Assembly (NCBI GenBank): GCA_937946835.1
Contig: CALFAV010000010.1
Coordinates: 1-45,676, forward strand
From: an uncultured Verrucomicrobiae bacterium
Lineage (GTDB): Bacteria > Verrucomicrobiota > Verrucomicrobiia > Limisphaerales > J093
Length of the DNA stretch: 45,676 bases
Direction of reading: 5' to 3'
In this document: in pieces, positions 1-7,585 of the stretch
How positions within the stretch are numbered: position 1 is the first letter of the stretch
Layout of the letters: each line of letters begins with the position of its first letter
The notes under the pieces: model-generated
The model's database searches: none
What the model saw: only the letters and a program-made list of their open reading frames with translations
Told to the model about the DNA's origin: nothing
Program-made: the position numbers and the translations under genes

Positions 1-540
1 CCGTGCTACTGGCAGCCACCGCACGGCCGGATTCTACTCCGGCAGCCTGGCGGGTGGCCGCTGCAGTAGCGGCAGGTCTCCGTCTGACGGCTGGCCTCTG
101 TGCTAGCGCGGACCGGGAGTCTGCGGTCTCGCCGACGGCCCGTTGGCGGGCGGAGTAAACCGCTCAAGGACTGGCGCTCTTCCCAAAGCAGGCGTCCGTG
201 CCGGGCATGCCCGGCCAACGCGGGGCGTCTGGGAATGCCTCTCTGCCGCGCCGGGAACGGCCCCAGCAGGTGCCGTCCGCGGCCGCCGCGGCCGCCCACC
301 AAAGGAGCAGCGGGCCTCCCGCCTGCCTTTGCGCCAAGCATCCCCGCGGCGGTTGCCGCGGGCCGTGACACCGCGCGGCCCCATCTCGGGTGGGGTGTCG
401 CGGAGCCGGCGCCGCTGGTCCGGGCGGCAAGTTGCCGCCCTTTCCGGCAGCCAGGATGGCTGCCGCTACGTTGTGGCACGGCAATGCCGCCCGCGTAGCA
501 CCGCCTGCCGATCGGCCGTATCACCGGCAGCCTGACGGTG
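1..540. repeat. Hairpin-dense non-coding region
   Basis: No convincing gene lies in 1-690; the open frames here are GC-rich shadows without recognisable protein character. The DNA instead carries many perfect inverted repeats with short loops. I can place stems at 1-6/21-26, 27-31/38-42, 57-62/68-73, 138-142/147-151, a 16-bp perfect palindrome at 200-215, 343-350/355-362 (8 bp, 4-nt loop), 379-383/391-395, 422-429/433-440 (8 bp, 3-nt loop), 445-453/457-465 (9 bp, 3-nt loop), 465-470/494-499 enclosing 479-482/486-489, and 505-510/525-530. The stems share geometry rather than sequence, like the array at 41889-41999. I see nothing in 541-690 apart from the 3' flank of the prepilin-like gene. Confidence 0.6.
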
Positions 541-690
541 CTGCAAAGGATGGCCGCCGGCCTTGGATTTCATGACCAGCCTTTCTCGCGACCCCCAAAC
601 GGCCCTTGGAACACGGGCAAGTTCCTCGTCACAACTTGCCCCCCAGCACCTCACCCGCCTCCCCGGGCTCCCTTCCTCCACCGGCTCCGC

Positions 691-1575
691 TCACGGTCCC
701 AATCCCGGCCGCTCGGTGGCGCGTTCCTGCAGCCAGAGCAGGTCCGGATTGCCCGGACTGGGCGCATCATTCCGCGGCGGGTCCAGCGTCCGCGCATCCC
801 GCCACCGATGCCGCTCCACATGCCCGTCCACATACGCCAACACCGCCCCTCCCCCGTGCCGCGTCCCCGGTTTGTCCCGCAACACCCACAGCTCCGGCCG
901 TCCCGCCGCAAACGCCCACTGCAACCCAAAACTCCCGTCGTTGATCGTCGCCTCCCGCTCGTCGATGAAACTGAACATCTGGCTGGGCCGAGTAATCTCC
1001 CCCAACCGCCGCCAGGTCCGCGCCGCCGGACTGTCCACCGGACTGCCCACAAAACAGTTCAGGGAAAGGGTGCGCACCCGCGGCTGCGTGATCCCCGCCA
1101 CCGTCACCAACCCCGCTGCCGGACACTGCCAGATTTTGATCTCCTCCCCCAGGTACGGCGCCAGCAGGCTCCGGCGCAGGTACAGCGTGTTGGTGCAGTC
1201 CGGCCCCGGCAACCCCAGCCAGCCCTCCACCCACTTGGCCCCCAGGGCCTCCTCGCGGCCGTCGGCGTTGGGCGGCAGGGCGTCGGCGTGGTCCTGGGCA
1301 TAGAGTGGCAGCGCCAGGGCGAATTGGCGGAAGTTCGCCGTGCAGCGGGTGGTCTTGGCCCGACTCTTGGCGGCCGAAAGTGCGGGCAGCAACAACCCCG
1401 CCAGCACCCCGATGATGGCGATTACCACCAACAGCTCGATCAGGGTGAAGGCGGCGGCCTGCGGGCGCGGCAAACCATGTTCCGGAGGCGCCGAGCTTGT
1501 TGCCCTTGGGATTGAGCCTAGCGGACCACGCGCGCTGGCGGTGTCTTTGCTGGCGGGATGACGACCCGTTTGCAT
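691..1575 (-). CDS. Prepilin-like protein with N-methylation motif and H-x9-DG tail
   Basis: Type II secretion/pseudopilin-like protein of the class expanded in Verrucomicrobia and Planctomycetes. A leader is followed by the class III signal AFTLIELLVVIAIIGVLAG, with the conserved Glu five residues into the mature chain and a hydrophobic helix that both anchors and assembles. The position before the cleavage site is Ala rather than the usual Gly. Near the C-terminus, H-GGGAVLAYV-DG fits the H-x9-DG signature of this family. Three in-frame ATGs (1635, 1593, 1575) are possible. I chose 1575, which still leaves a long leader; a TTG shortly before the motif would give a leader of usual length. 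It is monocistronic and divergent from the methyltransferase gene. Its role, pseudopilus component or exported surface protein, cannot be told from sequence. Confidence 0.85.
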   Translation of the reverse strand: MQTGRHPASKDTASARGPLGSIPRATSSAPPEHGLPRPQAAAFTLIELLVVIAIIGVLAGLLLPALSAAKSRAKTTRCTANFRQFALALPLYAQDHADALPPNADGREEALGAKWVEGWLGLPGPDCTNTLYLRRSLLAPYLGEEIKIWQCPAAGLVTVAGITQPRVRTLSLNCFVGSPVDSPAARTWRRLGEITRPSQMFSFIDEREATINDGSFGLQWAFAAGRPELWVLRDKPGTRHGGGAVLAYVDGHVERHRWRDARTLDPPRNDAPSPGNPDLLWLQERATERPGLGP

Positions 1576-2139
1576 CGAAGTGGCGTTTCGCATGTGCCTG
1601 ACCTGGGTGTGGGCTTGGATTACGGTACCAAACAAAGGCCCGAATCAAATGGCGTCAAGTGGAAATTTTGATTGTTTCAGCAGCAAGTATCCTGTGTGCT
1701 TTGCCAGGGGCGCGTCTGCCTGGAAGGCAGCGCGGCGGCGGTGTTCCGGGACAAACAGACGTGGTTATTCTCCAACACTCGGATTTTCCACCCGGCCAAT
1801 TTCAGCAAGAACGGCAGGCTTTTGCCGTGGTCCAAAAGGCGATGCCTCGGAAAGCCCGCTGGAGCAGCGCCGACCTCCAGAGCACGCCGGTTCTGCGCCG
1901 TTCAAATGGGTCGCCCATTGCCGGCGGGCCAAAGTGCCTGTTGCGAAGTCAAAGCTTGACCACCTCGTTGCCGTGACGCTGCTGACCGGCGTACCTCTGG
2001 GGGCGCAACGGCGCTCCGCCCTTCGCGCTCCGACAGCAAGCCAACCAACGCCTGCTCTTGAAGGGCAACGTCGCGACCTGCAGTTCCACGCTGCCTGCGG
2101 GCTTGCAAATCGCCAGCCAGGGACTAAACCGAGTCCGCC
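1576..2139. other. Divergent intergenic region, no gene supported
   Basis: This spacer of about 500 bases lies between the divergent prepilin-like and methyltransferase genes and should hold both promoters. Bases 1635-1680 are noticeably less GC-rich than the surroundings. Short open frames on the plus strand from 1580, 1659 and 1672 have no recognisable motifs, overlap each other and look like shadows or a decayed gene. I could not define a promoter with confidence. Confidence 0.4.
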
Positions 2140-2862
2140 ATGACAAAAGCCACCTCAGCCGAATCCCCGGACCACCGTTTTACAAGCCGCAGCCCCCGTT
2201 TGCGCCGGCGCCGATGGCCCTGGTTGTTGTTGCTGTCAGCGGGCCTGGGGGTCGGGTTGTGGGCTCAGGTCCCGGGAGGCTCCGGGGCAGCCGCTCCCCT
2301 GCTCGAACCGTCGGACAAGGAAAAACGCGAGCCGGATGTGGTGTTTGTGCCCACGCCGCAACCGGTCGTCGAAAAAATGCTCGAGCTGGCTGAAATCAAG
2401 CCCGGGGACATCGTGTATGACCTGGGCTGCGGAGACGGACGCATCGTGGTGACCGCCGCCAAAAAATACGGCGTCAAGGCCTACGGGTTCGACATTGATC
2501 CCAAGCGGGTCGCGGAATCACTGGCCAACGTCAAGTCCAACAAGGTCGAGCATTTGGTCACCATCAAACAGGCGGACATCTTCAAGCTGGACCTGCGTGA
2601 GGCCACGGTGGTGACGCTGTACCTGCTGCCCGAACTGAACGTGCGGCTGATGCCGCAACTGGAAAAGCTCAAGCCCGGCTCGCGCATCGTGTCGCACGAC
2701 TTTGACATGCGCGGGGCCAAACCCGTGCTGGTGCACCGGATGAAAGTTTCTTCGCGCGGCGCCACCGCCGAGGATCTCGGCTACGGCAGCGACCGCGAGC
2801 ACACCATCTACAAGTGGGTGGTGCCCTGGGAGAGGGACACTGCCGCCGCCGCAAACAACTGA
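2140..2862 (+). CDS. Membrane-anchored class I SAM-dependent methyltransferase
   Basis: This is a 240-residue protein. Residues 1-25 are basic (LRRRRW), about 26-43 form a hydrophobic segment (WPWLLLLSAGLGVGLWA), and the rest is a Rossmann-fold methyltransferase. Motif I is YDLGCGDGR at about 93-101, and the acidic end of strand 2 is FDID at about 117-120. A later segment VVTLYLLPELN and the SHDFDM motif are typical of a bacterial family of uncharacterised methyltransferases with the same core. The basic-then-hydrophobic start predicts either a signal peptide or an N-in/C-out anchor, which would place the catalytic domain outside the cytoplasm, unusual for a SAM enzyme. The substrate is unknown. 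The gene stands alone, about 390 bases ahead of the TIR cassette. Confidence 0.85.
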   Translation: MTKATSAESPDHRFTSRSPRLRRRRWPWLLLLSAGLGVGLWAQVPGGSGAAAPLLEPSDKEKREPDVVFVPTPQPVVEKMLELAEIKPGDIVYDLGCGDGRIVVTAAKKYGVKAYGFDIDPKRVAESLANVKSNKVEHLVTIKQADIFKLDLREATVVTLYLLPELNVRLMPQLEKLKPGSRIVSHDFDMRGAKPVLVHRMKVSSRGATAEDLGYGSDREHTIYKWVVPWERDTAAAANN

Positions 2863-3256
2863 GCTCGTCCGCGCGCGCCCACGCCGCCGCTTGCTATCGG
2901 CCATCGCGGACCAAAGACCGGCCCCAAATCCGCCCGGGCACGGGCGCCCCGCCCTCTTTGAGCCCAGCGAACCGCCCGGGATCCGGTCAGATGCTGCGGT
3001 AATCGAGCACCAATCATCTTCTCGTCCACCGGCCGGGAATGGCTTGCCCCATCGGCAAAGAGGCGCCGGCACCGCGGCGCCCTCTGGCGTCTTGGTAGGG
3101 CCGCGCGGCGGCGCGGCCGTCCTGCACCACCGGCCGCAAGGAGCTTGAACGCCTCCGCGCTCCCGGCTGCCGAACCGGCCAAAGCCGAATTCCTTCCCCC
3201 GCACGAAAATTGCCTTTGCAGGTTGCCACCCCGCCCCGGCGGCTCCACACTGCCCC
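2863..3256. other. Leader region of the TIR cassette with strong hairpins
   Basis: No gene is supported in these 394 bases. Two GC-rich hairpins stand out: 3062-3067 pairs with 3076-3081 (GGCGCC arms, 8-nt loop), and 3099-3106 pairs with 3111-3118 (8-bp stem, 4-nt loop). They lie about 140-195 bases before the TIR start codon and could be a terminator-like or regulatory leader structure, or members of the hairpin families seen elsewhere in the window. No clear sigma-70 promoter could be identified by eye. Confidence 0.4.
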
Positions 3257-4450
3257 ATGCCCATGCGACCGCTCTCCGAAAAATTCCACGTGGCCTTCTC
3301 TTTTGCCGGGGAGCAGCGGGATTTGGTCCGCGCCATTGCCGAGGCGGTGGAAGCCGCGCTGGGGACGGGCACGGTTTTCTACGACGAGTGGTTCGAGCCC
3401 TACCTTGCCGGAGCGGACGCCGACCTGAAGCTCCAGAAGATTTACGGGGAAGGCTGCGCCCTGACGGTCGTGTGCGTCTCCGAGCGCTATGGCAGCAAGC
3501 CGTGGACACTGGCGGAACATGAGGCCATTCGGGCCCGCTTGATGAAGGCGCGTGCTTCATCCGACCCGAGCGAGCGGGATGCCGTCCTGCCCCTCCGGGT
3601 CGGCGAGGGAGAGGTCGCGGGCATCCTCTTCACCGCCATCGTGCCCGACGTGCGCGGCCGGTCGGCGCTGCAGGCCGCCGAGTTGATCCTCGACCGGCTT
3701 TATCTGGTCCGCCCGGACCTCAAACCCGCCCCGGCCGGCGGTGCGCCCGCCGGTCCGGCCTGGCCGAAGGAACCGATCCCCTTCAGCCACGGCCTGGCGG
3801 ATCGCACCCAACGCGAGTGGCCCTCGGTGTTGTTGCTCCTCACGGCCAACGCCATCCGGCGCATCCTCATCTTCCAAGGCCCCAGTGGCTTCAGCAAGAC
3901 CGCGCTGCTACTGGCGGCCGAGCGCTACGCCCGCCTGCTGCGCGTGCCGAAGGCCTATCTGGACTTCAAGGACTCTGCGCTGCTGACCGAAGCCAACGTA
4001 CTGGACAAACTGGCGGCGGACCTGGGCCACCAGCTTCCCGGCCTCGCCGCGGTCACCAACCGCTGGAAACTCTCCCAGGCGCTGCGGGCCGCGCGACAGC
4101 CGGTCCTCATCCTGCTCGACACCTACGAGCGCGCCGCCGAGACCAAGGAACTGCGCGAGTGGCTCGAGACCCAGTTGCTGGCCGAGGCCGAGGAATGCCC
4201 GCACCTCCGCTTCCTGGTGGCCGGCCAAAAGGTGCCCGACGCCTCCCAGACCCGCTGGCAGGCTCGCGCCGAGACCGTCGCCCTGGACCGCATCCTGGAC
4301 CTGCGTGCCTGGAAGGACTGGGTCCACGCCATCAACCCCGCCGTGGAGGAAAAACACATCGAAAGCATCGTGCTCGGCACCGAGGGCGTACCCGCCACCG
4401 TCAGCACCATCCTCGGCAACTTCGCCAAAGCCCACCCTCAGTCCTCCTGA
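3257..4450 (+). CDS. TIR domain plus STAND-type NTPase (N-terminal half of a split NLR-like protein)
   Basis: A 397-residue protein. Residues 9-150 form a bacterial TIR domain: the strand A motif HVAFSFAGEQRD, FYDEWFEPYLAG at 41-52, and SERYGSKPWTLAEHEA at 75-90. The Glu four residues after the Trp (E87) corresponds to the catalytic Glu of NAD-cleaving TIR domains. After a Pro/Ala linker (155-175) comes a P-loop NTPase with GPSGFSKT at 208-215, where Ser replaces the second Gly of Walker A, and a Walker B strand LILLD ending at D288. The protein stops at a TGA (4448-4450). ATC and then the ATG of the next gene follow in the same frame, and that gene begins with the winged helix that normally follows a STAND NTPase. 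I infer a TIR-STAND sensor divided into two polypeptides. Start: ATG 3257 (ATG 3263 also possible); no Shine-Dalgarno visible. Confidence 0.88.
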   Translation: MPMRPLSEKFHVAFSFAGEQRDLVRAIAEAVEAALGTGTVFYDEWFEPYLAGADADLKLQKIYGEGCALTVVCVSERYGSKPWTLAEHEAIRARLMKARASSDPSERDAVLPLRVGEGEVAGILFTAIVPDVRGRSALQAAELILDRLYLVRPDLKPAPAGGAPAGPAWPKEPIPFSHGLADRTQREWPSVLLLLTANAIRRILIFQGPSGFSKTALLLAAERYARLLRVPKAYLDFKDSALLTEANVLDKLAADLGHQLPGLAAVTNRWKLSQALRAARQPVLILLDTYERAAETKELREWLETQLLAEAEECPHLRFLVAGQKVPDASQTRWQARAETVALDRILDLRAWKDWVHAINPAVEEKHIESIVLGTEGVPATVSTILGNFAKAHPQSS

Positions 4451-4453
4451 ATC

Positions 4454-7400
4454 ATGGCTGAACTCGCCGCCACCTTTCTCCACCGCCTGGCACAGGCCAA
4501 AGGCGACCCGCACGCCCAGGCCGCCCTCGCCGCGGAGTTCGCGCTGACCACCCGCCCGCCGGCCGAACACCAGCCCCTGCGCGCCGCACTGGACGCCGCC
4601 GCCGTGTTGCACTGGTGGGATCACCGTCTGCTGGCCCGGTTGCTGGAACTCCCCGAGACGGACGCCACGCGGCTGGTCGAGACGCTGAAGACCCTTGGCT
4701 TCGTGGAACGCTACCGCCGCGACGCGGGCCACCTCCACAACGTCCACGAAGCCACCCGCCTGGGCTGGCGCAAACATCTGGCCCAAGACGCCCCCGACCG
4801 TTTCCGCGCACTGTCCGCCCGCGCGGCGGCGTGTTTTGAGGCAGACCCCACCCCACCCGCCCGCATCGAATGGATTTACCATCGGCTGGTGGCCGACCCG
4901 GAGGCCGGCGCGGACGCGCTGGAAGCGCTGGACCGCGACTGGAGCGGCAGCGCGCGTCCCGAGGCCCGCCACGCGCTGGCGACCGTGCTCCGCGAACTGC
5001 TCGCCACCGGCCTGCTCACCGGTCGCCCCCGCGTGTGGGCACGCCTGGTCATCGCCTGGGCCCGGGTCAGCCGCGGGGAAACCGCGCGCCTGCTCGAGGA
5101 GGCCCAGGACCTCCTCCACCAGGCCCGCGCCGTGGCCGATCCGCGAGCCGTGGCTGACGCCTGTTGTCTGATGGGCGACGTGTTTCAAACGCTGGGCCGG
5201 CGTGCCGAGGCGGAGGCGGCTTTTACCGAATACCTGGAGACCAGCCGCCGGTTGGCCGAGCAGGCCCCGGATCACACCGGCTGGCAACGCGACCTGGCCG
5301 TGGCCTGGAGCCGCATGGGCGACCTGGGGGAGGGCCAGGGCCGGTTGCACCAGGCTCGGGAGGCGTTTGAACAATCGCGCCGCATTCTCCGGCACCTGAT
5401 TGAACGCGACCCGTCACACCCGGGCTGGCAACGCGACCTGGCCGTCCTGCACAGCCGCCTCGGTGACATCGCCCAGGCACAGGGCGACCTGGCCGCGGCC
5501 CTCAACGCCTACCTCGAATACCAGACCCTCATGCAACGCCTTGCCGTGCGCGACCCCGACAACGCCGACTGGCACCGCGAGCTGGCCACCGCCCTCAGCC
5601 TCACGGGCGACATCTGCCAAACCCAGGGCCGCTTGAACGATGCCGGCACGACCTTCGAGGCGGCTTTGGCCATCTGCCAGCGGCTGGTGAAACTCGATCC
5701 GGACAACGCAGATTGGCATCAGGACCTGGCCGCCGCCCACAGCCGCCTGGGCGGTCTTTTTGAGGCCCAAGGGCACCGCGAAGAGGCACGGAAACACCTG
5801 GCGGAGGCCCTCGACATTTCCCGTCGGCTGGCCGAGTGGGACCCCCGACACGCCGGCTGGCAACAGAACCTGGCCGCCGCCCACAACCGCCTGGGCGACA
5901 TCCTGCTGGCGCTGGGCCGGCACGAAGAAGCCCGCGCCGCCTTCGAAGCCGCCCTCGAAATCTTCCGCCAGTGCGCGGCCGCGGCCCCGGCCGAAGCCGC
6001 CTGGCTGCGCGGCCTGGCCTCGGCCCACAGCCGCCTGGGCGATGTGTACGAGGCCCAGGGCCGACTGCCGGACGCGCGGCAACAATTCACCAAAGCCCTG
6101 GACCTGTCCCGTCGGCTGGCCGCGCGCGAACCCGACAACGCCGGCTGGCAAGTAAATCTGGCCGTGGCCCACAACCGCCTGGGCGGAATCCGGGAAGCGC
6201 AGGGCAACCTCCCGGAAGCGGAGACCGCCTTCCGGGCCGCGCTGGCCATCTTCCAAGACCTCGCCCACCGCCAACCGGACCACTCCGGCTGGCAACGCGA
6301 ACTGGCCGTGGCCCTGAGCCGGGTGGGCGACATTCTCCAAGCCCAGGGCCGGCTGGACGAGGCGCTGGCCATCTTCCGGGCACGCCTCCAAATCAGCCGC
6401 CGGTTGGTGGACCTTTCCCCGACCAACCCCGACTGGCTCCGGGGCCTGGCCCTGGCGCTCAAACGTGTCGGCAACGTGCTCGAAGACCTCGACCAACCGG
6501 CCGAGGCGGTCGCGGCGCATCAGGAGGCCGTGACCGTTTTCGGACAACTCACCGCCCTGAACCCGGACAACCCGGATTGGCAAACCGAACTCGCCACCGC
6601 CCACGGCAGTCTGGGCAACGTGCGCGCCAAGCTGGGCGACCTGGTCGGGGCGCAAACCGCCGGCGAAGCGCGCGTGCAGATCTGTCGCCGCCTGCTGGAG
6701 CGAGACCCGAACAACCCCGACCGGCTCCGGGCCCTTTCCCTCGCCTGCAACCGGCTGGGAACGATCCTCGCATCCCGGGGTGACCTGGCCGCCGCCCAAA
6801 AAGCCTTTGCCGAAGACCTGGCCCTGAGCCGCCGGCTGGTGGAACTGCAACCGGACCGGGCGGATTGGTTGCGGGACCTGGCCGTGGCCTGCCAGCGCCT
6901 GGGCGGCGTGCTCGAGGCGCAGGGCCTGCTGGAACAGGCCGAAGCGGCGTACCGCGAGGCCCTCGAGATTTGTCGGGGCCTCGCCGAACAGGACCCCAGC
7001 AACGCGGACCGACAGCAGGACCTGGCTGCCGCCCATGGCCGTCTGGGCAACGTCCTCCAGGCCCAGGGCGACCTGTCCGGCGCCCAACATGAACTCGAGG
7101 CCCGCGTGCGCCTCCACCGCCACCAGCTTGCCCACGACCCCAACCACCCGGAGCGCTTGCGCGACCTGGCCCTGGCGTCTCATCGGCTCGGGACCCTGTT
7201 CGAGGCCCGGGGCGAGTTTGACGCGGCGCGTGCCGCATTTGCGGAGGATCTTGACCTCAGCCGCCGGCTGGTGGAGCTGGCGCCGGGCCGCGCCGAGTGG
7301 CGGCGCGAACTGGCCCTCACCTGCGTGAAGCTGGCACGGCTGGAATTTCGCGCGGGCCACCCCGACCGCGCCCTGCCGTTTTACGCGGAGGCGGTCGGGG

Positions 7401-7585
7401 TTTACGAGACCCTGGCCCATCAACCCGACGGGCCGGGGAACTGGGCCGGTGAAAAAGAAACCATCGAGGCTGAGCACCTGGTTTGCCGGGCGCTCGTCCA
7501 CGAGGCGGGGCGAACCGATGCCCCGCCGGGCCGCAACGGCGGGGCCCCGCCCTTGCCGGACAAGCCGTCTTCCGCCGCCTCATGA
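4454..7585 (+). CDS. Winged helix plus long TPR-like array (C-terminal half of the split TIR-STAND protein)
   Basis: This 1043-residue protein has no catalytic motif. Residues about 50-105 resemble the winged helix of STAND ATPases (LARLLELPETDATRLVETL, then a strand with HNVHEATR). Residues 135-230 carry the helical linker typical of such proteins (RIEWIYHRLVADPEAGADAL). From about 230 to 990 there are about 15 repeats of close to 50 residues, each built around W-x-R-D-L-A, an S-R-L-G-D core, Q-G-R-L and S-R-R-L-A-E-x-D-P, which are extended TPR-like hairpins probably used for ligand or partner recognition. Its ATG lies two codons after the TGA of the TIR-NTPase gene, in the same frame and without a Shine-Dalgarno, so translation probably depends on reinitiation or readthrough. 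Its stop overlaps the patatin start (ATGA). A cytoplasmic sensor or scaffold role is inferred. Confidence 0.87.
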   Translation: MAELAATFLHRLAQAKGDPHAQAALAAEFALTTRPPAEHQPLRAALDAAAVLHWWDHRLLARLLELPETDATRLVETLKTLGFVERYRRDAGHLHNVHEATRLGWRKHLAQDAPDRFRALSARAAACFEADPTPPARIEWIYHRLVADPEAGADALEALDRDWSGSARPEARHALATVLRELLATGLLTGRPRVWARLVIAWARVSRGETARLLEEAQDLLHQARAVADPRAVADACCLMGDVFQTLGRRAEAEAAFTEYLETSRRLAEQAPDHTGWQRDLAVAWSRMGDLGEGQGRLHQAREAFEQSRRILRHLIERDPSHPGWQRDLAVLHSRLGDIAQAQGDLAAALNAYLEYQTLMQRLAVRDPDNADWHRELATALSLTGDICQTQGRLNDAGTTFEAALAICQRLVKLDPDNADWHQDLAAAHSRLGGLFEAQGHREEARKHLAEALDISRRLAEWDPRHAGWQQNLAAAHNRLGDILLALGRHEEARAAFEAALEIFRQCAAAAPAEAAWLRGLASAHSRLGDVYEAQGRLPDARQQFTKALDLSRRLAAREPDNAGWQVNLAVAHNRLGGIREAQGNLPEAETAFRAALAIFQDLAHRQPDHSGWQRELAVALSRVGDILQAQGRLDEALAIFRARLQISRRLVDLSPTNPDWLRGLALALKRVGNVLEDLDQPAEAVAAHQEAVTVFGQLTALNPDNPDWQTELATAHGSLGNVRAKLGDLVGAQTAGEARVQICRRLLERDPNNPDRLRALSLACNRLGTILASRGDLAAAQKAFAEDLALSRRLVELQPDRADWLRDLAVACQRLGGVLEAQGLLEQAEAAYREALEICRGLAEQDPSNADRQQDLAAAHGRLGNVLQAQGDLSGAQHELEARVRLHRHQLAHDPNHPERLRDLALASHRLGTLFEARGEFDAARAAFAEDLDLSRRLVELAPGRAEWRRELALTCVKLARLEFRAGHPDRALPFYAEAVGVYETLAHQPDGPGNWAGEKETIEAEHLVCRALVHEAGRTDAPPGRNGGAPPLPDKPSSAAS
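5143..7360 (+). repeat. Tandem approximately 150-bp coding repeats (TPR-like array)
   Basis: The TPR-like protein repeats correspond to about 15 imperfect DNA units of roughly 150 bp. Many share words such as GGCTGGCAACGCGACCTGGCC and the run encoding R-L-G-D. Similarity is high enough to suggest duplication or recombination between units. Units at the two ends are more degenerate than those in the middle. Confidence 0.7.

Noticed and set aside
1580..2143. Plus-strand open frames between the prepilin and methyltransferase genes, including one from 1659 with a hydrophobic start
   Set aside because: Several frames overlap with equal plausibility and none carries a recognisable motif; at most a decayed gene.
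4448..4450. TGA as a selenocysteine codon
   Set aside because: There is no reason for Sec between NTPase and winged helix, no SECIS-like hairpin was evident just after it, and an ATG follows in frame.
5414..7501. A 695-codon minus-strand frame inside the TPR gene
   Set aside because: Its apparent repeats are only the reverse complement of the TPR units.
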